DNA of 64,000 nucleotides from Antilocapra americana (Eukaryota; Chordata; Mammalia; Artiodactyla; Antilocapridae). The notes under the pieces are model-generated. The model was given only the letters and a program-made list of their open reading frames with translations, was not told the origin of the DNA and did no database searches. Shown here in pieces: positions 55,155 to 64,000 of this stretch (positions are counted from its first letter, which is position 1; each line of letters starts with the position of its first letter). Position numbers and translations under genes: made by a program. The stretch lies in assembly GCA_007570785.1 (NCBI GenBank), contig ML660204.1, forward strand, positions 2,903,968 to 2,967,967, in the 5' to 3' direction.

Positions 55155-56100
55155 AATGAGATGGTTGGTGATGGTTCCCTGGGTAGCCTCAGGATGGGGG
55201 TTGGTTGCCGTGGGAACCACCACCTGCTTAGAAGGCTGCAACTCCCAGCCTTACCTCCTGACCTTTGGAGAAGCAAGGGGCTGGAAGTTGAGTTAATCGC
55301 AGGTTGCCAACGACTTACTCAAGGGTGCCTGCCTAAGATCCATAAAAATACTCGCACAATGGATTCCAAGAGCTGCTGGGTTGTTGAACACCTAGAGGTG
55401 GGAGAGGGCCTGGCAACTCGGGGCCCCACCCTCCAAGGTAACTGTCTCTTCTACCTGGCTGTGGCCAAATCACATCCTTTGTAATAAACCAGCAGTCTAG
55501 CAAGTGCACAGTTCTTCATGAGTTCTTTGAGCCTTCTGGCGACTTATCAAACCTGAAGAGGTGTGCATGGGGACCCCTGATTTATAGCCAGTTGGTCAGG
55601 AGTGCTGGAGGCCTGGGTCTGTGATAGGCATCTAAAGTGGGGTCAGTCTCTCTTGTTTTTTAATTGGAGGATAATTGCTTTATAATACTGCGTTGGTTTC
55701 TGCCCTACATCAATATGAATCAGCCATATGTCCCCTCCTCCTTGAACCTCCTTCCCATCTCCCAGCCTATCTCACTCCACTAGTTTGTCATAGAGCATCA
55801 GGTTTGAGCTCCTGTGTCATATAGCAAATTCCCACTGGTTATCTATATTGCATTTAGTAATGTATATGTTTCAGTGCTGCTGTCTCCATTCCTTCCACTC
55901 TCTCCTTTCTCCCCTCTGCCTGTGTCTGTAAGTCTGTTCTCTATGTCTGTGTCTCCACTGCTGCCTTGCAAATAGGTTCATCAACACCATCCTTCTAGAT
56001 TCCATGTATATGGTCAGTCTTATGAGGCTGAGGAGTTAGTATCCTAATGAATTAAATTGCGGGAAACGCCTCCCCATACATCTGGTGTGAGTGGTGAGTA
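55155..56100 (+). repeat. Old LTR-like repeat split by an L1
   Basis: The left part has gttgttgaacacctagaggt, tttgtaataaaccagcagtc, ctagcaagtgcacag and gatttatagccagttggtca. The right part from 56021 has gaattaaattgcgggaaacg and catctggtgtgagtgg. This order resembles an old mammalian LTR. The family is not assigned. Confidence 0.4.
55650..56011 (-). mobile_element. L1 3' fragment, antisense, with target-site duplication
   Basis: ttttaattggaggataattg, tacatcaatatgaatcagcc, gagcatcaggtttgagctcc and tatattgcatttagtaatgt are the antisense ruminant L1 3' region. GGTCAGTCT is present at 55641-55649 and 56012-56020. Confidence 0.8.
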
Positions 56101-56475
56101 GTAGAGAAAATAAACGTGGTTCTCCCTTTAGATGCTCTTCATTTTTCCTCCATGAAGCGTCTTAAATCTTGAACATAAGAAAAAAATTCTTTCAAAGCAT
56201 CTTGCTGTTTGGACTGGAAGGAGAGCTGAGCCCACAGACAGCAAAGAGAATGCCATTCTTCTGAACTTGACACACTTTCCTTAGCTCTGATGTTCACAGA
56301 ATTCATGCGCTACCTAAAAGGACTGTCTATGGTTGTCTGCTGAAATTTCCAGAGTGATAACGCAGAAATGTGGCTAATTTTTTTTTATCCTCTTAGGGAA
56401 GTTAAAAGCTTCTCCAACGAATATCTTCAAATAGCTCTTGCTTTGACCCCAGGTGATTTTAATTAAAATCGTAGT

Positions 56476-56630
56476 AGAGAATTCCCTGGTGATCCAGTGC
56501 TTGGGACTTTGAGCTTTCATTGCCAAGGGCCCAGTGTTCCATCCCTGGTCAGGAAATTAAGATCCCACGAGCTGAGAGGCACAGCCAAAAAAATTAAAAA
56601 ATAAAATAAATAAATAAAATAATGATAATA
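56476..56630 (+). mobile_element. CHR-type SINE
   Basis: gaattccctggtgatccagt, gttccatccctggtcaggaa and a long AAAT-rich tail define it. Confidence 0.85.
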
Positions 56631-56832
56631 GTTTAAAAAAAGACTGATGGTTCCTGAAATGCTAGTTCCTGAGAAGGAGGGATTAGGCGTGGTAATGTAC
56701 TTTAAATGTGGGGGTTTGGTCTTGAAGTGGAGTCTTTTTAGAAAGCCCAGACTTTACTTGGATTGTACCCTTATTTGGACTGTCTTGCTATGGGGGTGCT
56801 GATGGAGATGGGAGCGGAGAGATAGCCCTCTA

Positions 56833-57048
56833 TGTGCATGCGTGCTAAGTCACTTCAGTCATATAACCCTATGGAGTATAGCCCGCCAGGCTCCTCTGTC
56901 CATGGGATTCTCCAGGCAAGAATACCGGAGTGGGTTGCTATTCCCTCCTGTAGGGGATCCTCCTGACCCAGGGATCGAACCCCAAGTCTTTTACCTCTTC
57001 TGCATTGGCAGGCGGGGTCTTTACCACTAGTGCCACCTGGGCAGCTCC
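56833..57048 (-). mobile_element. Bov-tA SINE, antisense
   Basis: gcgtgctaagtcacttcagt, ggcaagaataccggagtggg, ccagggatcgaaccccaagt and accactagtgccacctgggc run in antisense order. Confidence 0.9.
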
Positions 57049-57644
57049 ATAGCTCCCTATAATAATAGCCAAACATCACACAGCACCTAGGATGCTTTCT
57101 ACGTACTTCCCAAATATAAACTCATTTAAACCTCAAAACTACCCTTTGAGGCAGGTCCTTTGCACCCTCTCTAAGACCGCACACCCAGCAAGAGTCACAG
57201 GACCTTGATACATCCTGCCTCCTGCTCTTCAGAGAGGCTTGGTTTCTGTCTCTGCAGCTGCCTAGCCCGACAGGCTTGGGCGCTTACGTTCTCGGAGCCT
57301 CATTCCACAGCTGCAGAACAAGGGTGATTCTGGAGTTGTTGGGCAGCATTGAAAGCACCAGACACGGGTGCTGCCCAGAGGAAAGTTGTGCTCGTTGTGC
57401 TGACCTAGACCTGGAGCAAGCCTGGTACCAGGATTCGGGGTGTGTTGCATCTCCAGACTGAGCTGAGGGTTTGTACAGGGAGCAACTGCCAGTACCCTTG
57501 ACTGTGCACCACCCAACTGCACATGGAATATGGGCTAGGTTACTCTGGAAGCTTCTCCCCATAAAACCCTGACGTTAGGGACTCGTCCTCATTTGCTGCC
57601 TCTCCTCCCCGCCTCTCTTCCTCTCTGCCCCCAACCTCTTTCAA

Positions 57645-57786
57645 AAATATATTCATTTATTTATTTATTTGGCTGTGCTGAGTCTCAGTCACAGTATGTG
57701 AGATCTAGTTCCCTGACCAGGGATTGAACCCAGGCCTCCTGCATTGGGAGTTCAGACTCTTAGCCACCGGATCATAAGGGAAGTCC
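57645..57786 (-). mobile_element. CHR-type SINE, antisense
   Basis: tttatttggctgtgctgagt, cagggattgaacccaggcct and ggatcataagggaagtcc define it. Confidence 0.86.
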
Positions 57787-58436
57787 TTTCCCCAAGTCAG
57801 TTGATGCCTTTCTGTAAGAACCTAACAAGCAGAACAGACAGTGTGAGCACAGGGCAGGTGCTGGGCAGGATTAGGGGAGGATTAAGCCCTTTGTTGATTG
57901 CTCATGCTCTCTCTGCAGAGACAAGCCCTGCAGTATTGCTGAAACATCCTCTTGGAAGCCACGTTCTCTGGGGCCCCATCTGGATGGCCTCTGGCTGGGT
58001 GGAGCTCCCACAGGCCCAGCCTTCTCGGGAAGTGAGCCGAGGGCTGCCAACCTCAGAGCGGGTGAACCAGGGCATTCACTTTGGGTTGGTCTCTATTCTG
58101 GGGCCAAGTCGATTCATCTCTGGGGCCAGTTGCTTCAGACCTCAGAGACAAGCCGGGTCCTGCCAAGAGGCATCTGCCTCCCAAATGCAGGGCCCAGGGG
58201 TGTGGTCCTTCAAGCATCCCCACCTGGGTCCCCTTCCTCCTCCCTCTTCTCCTGGTTTATGGAGGAAACATACAACCTCCTTTTCCTACCTCAGTCCTAT
58301 CCCTCCTCTTGCTCCAGGTCCCACCCTTTGCGACCTTCTCCAAGATTTCATGTCTTTTAGTTATTCTCTGCATCTCCCAAATCTTCCATCTCTTTCTTTG
58401 CCTTTTATGAGCCTGCAGAACTACTTCCTTTTGCTT
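57787..58436. other. Intergenic, no supported gene
   Basis: Frames of 253, 109 and 76 residues overlap here, but the longest starts inside the preceding SINE. None has recognisable similarity, conserved motif or splice context. The stretch is GC-rich, which lengthens chance frames. Confidence 0.45.
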
Positions 58437-58552
58437 TTTTTCTTTTCCGTTTTTTTGGTTGTGCTGCAGAGGTTGGAGAATCTTAGTTCCCCAGCCCAGA
58501 ACTGAACCTGTGCCCTCTGCAGTGGGAGCTCGGAGGCCTAACCACTGGATTA
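58437..58552 (-). mobile_element. CHR-type SINE, antisense
   Basis: ttttttggttgtgctgcaga, tcttagttccccagcccaga and cctaaccactggattataga define a diverged copy. Confidence 0.72.
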
Positions 58553-58825
58553 TAGAAACCAAGTTTCTTCCTTCCAAATGGATAGTCAGTTCCTTCCAAA
58601 TGATAGATTATAGAATTGGCTTCTGCCTTTGACATATTAAATCAAAACACCATCTTCTAGAATTGTAAATACATCCTCGGCTAGTTCTGTTTATTCATAT
58701 TATACTTATCATTACTGTCACTTGAGAAATGGAGGAACAGATTGGCTATAGCATATTTGGACACCCCTTGGCTTCCTTATGAGTTGTGTTCCAAGTGTTT
58801 GGCACCTAGTAGGGGCTGGATTCAA

Positions 58826-59041
58826 TAGACCTCCCCAATGGCTCAGCAGGTAGAAAACCTGCCTGCAGCGCAAAAGATACAGGAGACATGTGTTCAACTC
58901 CTGGGTCAGGAAGATCCCCTGAAGGAGGAAATGGCAACCCACTCCAGTGTTTCTTGCCTGAAAAATCTCCTGGACAGAGGATCCTGATGAGCTACAGCCC
59001 AAAGGGTGGCAAAGAAACTATTGAGCATGAACATGAGCTTG

Positions 59042-59044
<3 letters not shown>
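58826..59044 (+). mobile_element. Bov-tA SINE
   Basis: acctccccaatggctcagca, ttcaactcctgggtcaggaa and cagaggatcctgatgagcta are in sense order. Its tail merges into a CA repeat. Confidence 0.85.

Positions 59045-59072
<28 letters not shown>
59045..59072 (+). repeat. (CA)n microsatellite at a SINE tail
   Basis: About 14 CA units directly follow the Bov-tA tail. Confidence 0.93.
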
Positions 59073-59074
<2 letters not shown>

Positions 59075-59940
59075 GATGGATCAGTACAAACCAGAGTTCT
59101 GGGTGTCATGTTATTAGCTTCCAGTGGTTAATTTCAGCACACCCACAAGACCAAACATGGTTTTCACTCTCCAGATCACAGAACTATAGAATGCCAGCAT
59201 GGCAGGGTTCCCCATGGGCTCACTGCCCTTCTCTGAACGCATCAGGTGAGCTGCCTGAACCATCTCATTGCCCTGAGTAGGTGGGCTGCAGGCTGGGCAG
59301 GGGCAGGGCACAGGGTCCAGACATACCTGGGCTTGTGGATTTTATTCTCAGGGTGGTGAGAAGCCCTTGGGGAATTAAACACGTCACCTGATCTGATTTC
59401 CTTTTTGTTTACTTTATTTTTTTAAGGATCACTGCAAACCTCTGGAAAACCAGATCCAGGACTGGAGAGAAAGCAGAAAGAGTGTAAACGCACAATTGTG
59501 ACCCCAAAGGAGCCCCTCCGCACCCTTAACGGCAATGACTGAAGTCAGCTCGCCACCTTGTGGTTAAACATAGGAACTGCACCCTCCCGTCTTCGTTCCC
59601 AGGGCTCCACGCAGGGGTGGAATCAGGATTTGAACCCCACTAACTGTTTCTACCGGACTTGACTGGGGTCTAGAGGCCTATGTTCAAGTCCTGGCTTGAC
59701 CACCCTGGTTTTACGACCCAGGAGGACTCATGTTTCTTACCCATATCATGGAGACAGATATCTCAAGGGCAAGTGATGCCGCTGTCACTGGCTTTTGCAA
59801 ACTCTCCTGAGGGCGGTTGAGGGATTGCCCTTCAGAGGCTGCAGGAAGAGCATCTTCCTTCAGTGTTACCTGAAAACAAGGACATAAAAGGCCTGGATGG
59901 CTTGGATGTTTAGCACTGGAAGGGATTTGGGGGTCATTAT

Positions 59941-60322
59941 TGTGGTGTGTAAGCAAAACAGCTTCCATGACAGTCTGCTGGGAGATACAGCAGGCCCTAG
60001 CTCCAGAGACCTCCCCCAGCCTCACCTCATACCTCCTCCCACAAGCCAGGAAAGTCCCGCGTTCGCCAAGAGATAGACCATCCAGGGCAGACGCGCAGTT
60101 TAAACTGACCAAACATTGACTGCCAGCTATACCAATGCTGTAACAAAGAACTGCCTGTATATAGGCAACTGTGGTTTGGAGCGCGGGGCTCTTGTTGGAC
60201 TCCACTGCGTTGGATGAGACTAGAGCCCTAGCTCGGGCTAGCAATAAACCCCTTTATGCTTTTGCATTGCTGTGTGGACTTGGTCTCTTCAGGGGCTTGG
60301 GACCCGGAGTTTGGGCATAACA
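59941..60322 (+). mobile_element. Solo endogenous retrovirus LTR with 5-bp target-site duplication
   Basis: The 382-bp element starts TGTGGTGTG and ends GGCATAACA. It has a TATATA box at 60158-60163 and AATAAA at 60243-60248. ATTAT flanks it exactly at 59936-59940 and 60323-60327. The structure is a complete solo LTR left by recombination of a provirus; no internal gene remains. Confidence 0.88.
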
Positions 60323-60332
60323 ATTATGTGTG

Positions 60333-60545
60333 TATGTGTGTTAGTTGCTCAGTTGTGTCTGACTCCTTGTGATCCCATGGACTGTGTGCAACCAGTCAGG
60401 CTCCTCTGTCCATGGAATTTTCCAGGGAAGAATACTGGAGTGGGTAATCATTTCCTTCTCCAGGGGATCTTCCTGACCTGGGGATCGAATCTAGGTCTTC
60501 TGCATTGCAAGCGGATTCTTTACCACTGAATCAACAGGGAGTGAC
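60333..60545 (-). mobile_element. Bov-tA SINE, antisense
   Basis: ttagttgctcagttgtgtct, gaagaatactggagtgggta and gggatcgaatctaggtcttc run in antisense order, directly downstream of the LTR. Confidence 0.9.
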
Positions 60546-61237
60546 CTCCTTATTTCACAGAGAAACAAGCTGAGGCTCCGGAGAAAAGAAGCAGAAGCCA
60601 AGACTTTTCAAGACTTGTGCTGTTGGACTCGGCCTTTCTGCTTCTTGGTTTAGCAGTGAGGTGAAAGCTCTGGTTACCGGCAAGGACCCTCGTGGACAGA
60701 AGATCCCAGGAGGGCGTCGCAGAAGGGGGTACAGTGAGGACAGAAGCTGCATCTTCAATGTGAGGATAAGGAGGTGCCCAGGGAACCTAGGAGTGGTACT
60801 GGATGCTCTGGGAAGCACCCTGGTGTGTGGGGTTTGGGCATTTAATGAAGATCTTGCCCCAAACCCCATCACTTTACAGGAGAGGAAGCTGTGACGCAGG
60901 GAGAGAGGGGAGGGACCTTGAGCTCCACCAGGCCGCCTTTTCAGGAGCTGCTCCATCTCAACAAACTGTGTGGCTACAGGTACCTTCCTTGTCCTTTGTC
61001 TGATTCTGACCAAATACCTGTTTTCTTAGAGGGATGATGGAACTATGCACTTCACAGCCTTATTATTCCATTTTATCTCATTTCATCTTCCCAGCAACCT
61101 GGCAAGTGGGATTCTCTGGCAGGGTCCAGACTTGAACCTGTCTGCTCAGCTGAGGGAACTGGGTTTGCAGTCACTAACACATAGGGTGTCACCAGAAGCT
61201 TTGAGCTTTTGGGGAGCAAGTGTTATATAAAGAGGTG
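60546..61237. other. Intergenic, unassigned
   Basis: No gene-like structure found. The 152-residue minus frame at 60555-61013 has no recognisable similarity. Confidence 0.4.
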
Positions 61238-61362
61238 GAGAAGGTATTCCTTTGTGGCCTACTGGTTAGTATTCTGGGCTTTCACTACTATGGCTTGGGT
61301 TTGATCCCTGGTTGGGGAACTTAGATCTCGCAAGCCTCATGGCATGGCCAAAAAAAAAGAGA
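61238..61362 (+). mobile_element. CHR-type SINE
   Basis: ggtattcctttgtggcctac, gtttgatccctggttgggga and an A tail define a diverged copy. Confidence 0.82.
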
Positions 61363-62315
61363 AGAGGTTATTAGGAAGTATTTTATCCTAGGAGGACCGT
61401 CCTCAAAATGTACTTACATCGTCTCTGTCACCCAGAGCAAACCAACTACCCCCACTCATCGCTTTGTAAAAAATGAAATAGAAGACACCAAGCCACAGGC
61501 ATAAAGCTCCTACTTAGTTCCTGACATACAGTCGGGACCCAGAGAGAGGCGCCTTCTTCCACTGGTTCCCCCAGCCTTCAGCTGCTCCCACCCCCACCTA
61601 CTCAAGAACCCAGATGAATGAAGCCTCCAGGGATGGGAAGGAGGGAAGCGTGAATGCCTCCAGGGGTTCTTCCCATCCTCTAGCAGTACACTCGTGGGAA
61701 GAGGGGCAGGGACATCCCTCGCTGGAAATACCCTAGCTTGCTGAGGACGATGGCAGCCCCATCGTTTCATGAAGAACAAAATCTGCCCCAGGAGTTCTGG
61801 GGGCAGGGGTGGATGCCCTCTGAGACTCCTCCGGCCTGAACCCCCAGAAGGAGCACATCAGGTCCTACACCTGAGCTGCTTGGTACATCGACCCCCCTGG
61901 AGTTCTGGATGCCGTATACCTGGTGTCCACTGGCAGGCTTGGGTCATCCTTGCCAGGGTGTCCTCAACGCTGTGGACAGCAAAGTCCTAGTCTGGCTCTG
62001 CGGTTGTTTCTGAGTTTCTTTTGGAGCATTTCTAATGAAGACTGGGGATCGGAATCAGCTGGAGCCCTTTCACAGACTGCAGACCAGACCAAGGGATGGA
62101 CAAACAAGGGGGTGAAAGATAATGAATTCAGGTGCTTCCTTTCCCACCCAACTCTTTGAAACTAGGGATCATCTTTTATCTCCCACAGTGCCTCATGTCT
62201 GTATTAGACTGGTTGTACATCTCTGGGTTCCAGTTGAAGGTCTTCATAGAGCCAATATCAAAACTGTACTTTGTGCCACCCCATAAACTAGAGATCACTT
62301 TAAAATGCACCCTCT
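61363..62315. other. Intergenic, unassigned
   Basis: No supported gene or young repeat. Short frames only. Confidence 0.4.
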
Positions 62316-62447
62316 GGGGACTTCCCTGACAGTCCAAAGGTTAAGACTGCACTTCCACTGCAGGAGGCGTGGGTTTGATCCCTGGTGGTGGAACTAAGAT
62401 CCCGCAAGCAGCACAGCCACACAAACAAAAGAAACTCACAAAAAAAT
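62316..62447 (+). mobile_element. CHR-type SINE
   Basis: ggggacttccctgacagtcc, gtttgatccctggtggtgga and an A-rich tail define it. Confidence 0.85.
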
Positions 62448-62905
62448 CCACTGGATAAAATAGGAATCCTTGAGTTCACACTGACATAGATTTTAAAATG
62501 AATAAGTAAATGAGGAAAAGCGAAAACACTTCTTAACACTGCAATGCAAACTAATTAAGTGTAAAGAGAATGATGGAATTAGAAAATTACTCTTTGGCAG
62601 TCATCATAAGAATAATTCAGACAAGAAACATCCATGGATGCTAAAATTAGTGAGTGAAAGTAGAATAGGGATGGAAAATTAAGCATCTCCCCTTGAAACA
62701 CTTATTAAAGACAGACAAGGAAAAGTAACATTACTGTGGAGAAACTTGACCAGAACACCTTAATCTAGATTAGATCAGTGCTCACATCAGCAGTCACAGG
62801 ACAAGTTGAAATCATGTGCTGCCTGACTGGAGACAAGAAGAACACAAATTCCCTTTTGTGAAATTCCAGGCAAACATGTAACTGGAGTCTCATCACAGGA
62901 AACAC

Positions 62906-63113
62906 GTTCGTATGTGCTCAGTTGTGTCCGACTCTTGTGACCCCAAGGAACTGAAGCCTGCCAGGCTCCTCTGTCCTTTGAATTCTCCAGGCAAGAATAT
63001 GGGAGTGGACTGCCATTTCCTCCTCCAGGGATCTTCCTGACCCAGGGTTCAAACCCTCCGTCTCCTGCATCGGCAGGCGGGTTCTTCACCACTAGCACCG
63101 CCTGGGAAGCCTC
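62906..63113 (-). mobile_element. Bov-tA SINE, antisense
   Basis: tatgtgctcagttgtgtccg, gcaagaatatgggagtggac, cagggttcaaaccctccgtc and agcaccgcctgggaagcctc run in antisense order. Confidence 0.9.
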
Positions 63114-63234
63114 ATTCAGCAAATACCTTTCCTGTAATCTTCAAAGACGTCAAGGTCATGAGAGCTGAGGAAACTCTCCGAATGGAAAAGGCAGAAAAGA
63201 CAGACAAATAGGGGCAAAGTGGGATTGAGGTTGG

Positions 63235-63450
63235 ATTCTTTTTTAAATTTTTTCTGTTTTTTTATTTTGAAGATTTCAAGCATATAGAAAAGCTGAAAAA
63301 CTGATAGACTATATTAAGATTTTGCCATATATTTTACACGTATATGCATCAACGTATTGCTGTCTGTCAAATATATATGTCTAAATACCATTATCATATC
63401 TTAAGCAAATGATGACCATTCCCTAGAGATTGGATCCTCTTATAATATAA
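63235..63450 (-). repeat. Possible old L1/HAL1-type fragment, antisense
   Basis: tttgaagatttcaagcatat, agaaaagctgaaaaactgat and agattttgccatatatttta resemble old LINE 3' text. The rest to 64000 is unassigned intergenic sequence. Confidence 0.35.
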
Positions 63451-64000
63451 AGGAACTATTACTAGGATGATTGCCAAAACTCTTAACAAAAAGTATACTC
63501 AGGCTAAATGTAGCAAAAGATGTATAAAATCTTTATAAAGAAGGTGTAAATCTTGACCAGAGGGCGTAAACTTAGGCTTAAGTCAATGGGTAGGTATTAT
63601 GGTCATGAGCGTGTCAGCTTGGTGACCAGTTAAATTGCCTGGACTTGAACTTCAGTTCCCTGTGGGTCTGTGGTTAGGATGAGCCTAGAGCTTGGCAGAC
63701 AGCAGCAGCCTTATGGTTTTCTGTTCACACTGTTGGACCATGGTCCCCAGGCGCTTCTGCAGGTCATACACCTGGTTGGTTACCTGCTAATGTCCACTCC
63801 CCCTCCCTCCCCCTGGCCTGCCGTAATTACTCAGTGTGGGGCCAGCTCCCGCTGCCTATGTTGGGCTCAGGTATGGGTTCCTTTGCTTATAGGCGCCATC
63901 GGACTCTGACTTCCCAGAGGCCAGGAACGTCCTTGATTTTCCTCCAGGTGTTCAGCAGCAGGGCCTCTGGCCTTGGGCAGAGACCCTCACACAATGGGCT

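Noticed and set aside
57744..58505. 253-residue plus-strand frame
   Set aside because: It begins inside one CHR SINE and ends inside another; the middle has no recognisable domain.

Overview
The window is nuclear DNA from a ruminant, most likely a bovid. BovB (RTE) retrotransposon copies, Bov-tA/Bov-A2 SINEs and cetartiodactyl CHR-type tRNA-Glu SINEs occur throughout. Coding sequence is split into short exons with GT-AG borders. The three recognisable genes, RTF2, GCNT7 and FAM209, are neighbours in the same order on human 20q13.31, which corresponds to cattle chromosome 13. Nothing prokaryotic or CRISPR-like is present. Gene names rest on protein family recognition from memory and not on a database search.

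Positions 1-33.9 kb hold the 3' two thirds of RTF2 on the + strand. Six coding exons (1379-1518, 7037-7115, 29610-29723, 32501-32555, 32658-32753, 33510-33667) give 213 residues, and the 5' exons lie outside the window. The 22.5 kb intron between the second and third of these exons contains a complete second gene on the other strand, GCNT7. It has three coding exons (19029-18057, 17348-17253, 15846-15623) that join in phase to 430 codons plus a stop. GCNT7 encodes a Golgi GT14-family beta-1,6-N-acetylglucosaminyltransferase-like type II membrane protein.

Positions 36.9-38.7 kb hold FAM209 on the + strand: two exons, 167 residues, a signal peptide and one membrane segment, a sperm acrosome/nuclear-envelope family. 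From 38.7 kb to the end I find no convincing gene. This is repeat-rich intergenic DNA. It includes two solo retroviral LTRs with clear target-site duplications (52548-53035 and 59941-60322), several nested insertions, and a CA microsatellite interrupted by a 10-N gap.

RTF2 (replication-fork and proteasome-shuttle biology), GCNT7 (glycosylation) and FAM209 (sperm) have no known shared pathway; their proximity is conserved synteny. The most useful observations are two substitutions at positions expected to be active-site residues in GCNT7, an 11-codon upstream ORF whose stop overlaps the GCNT7 start codon, an antisense LTR carrying a TATA box upstream of GCNT7, and a tandem NAGNAG splice acceptor in the last RTF2 exon. 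I did not find a new biological system.
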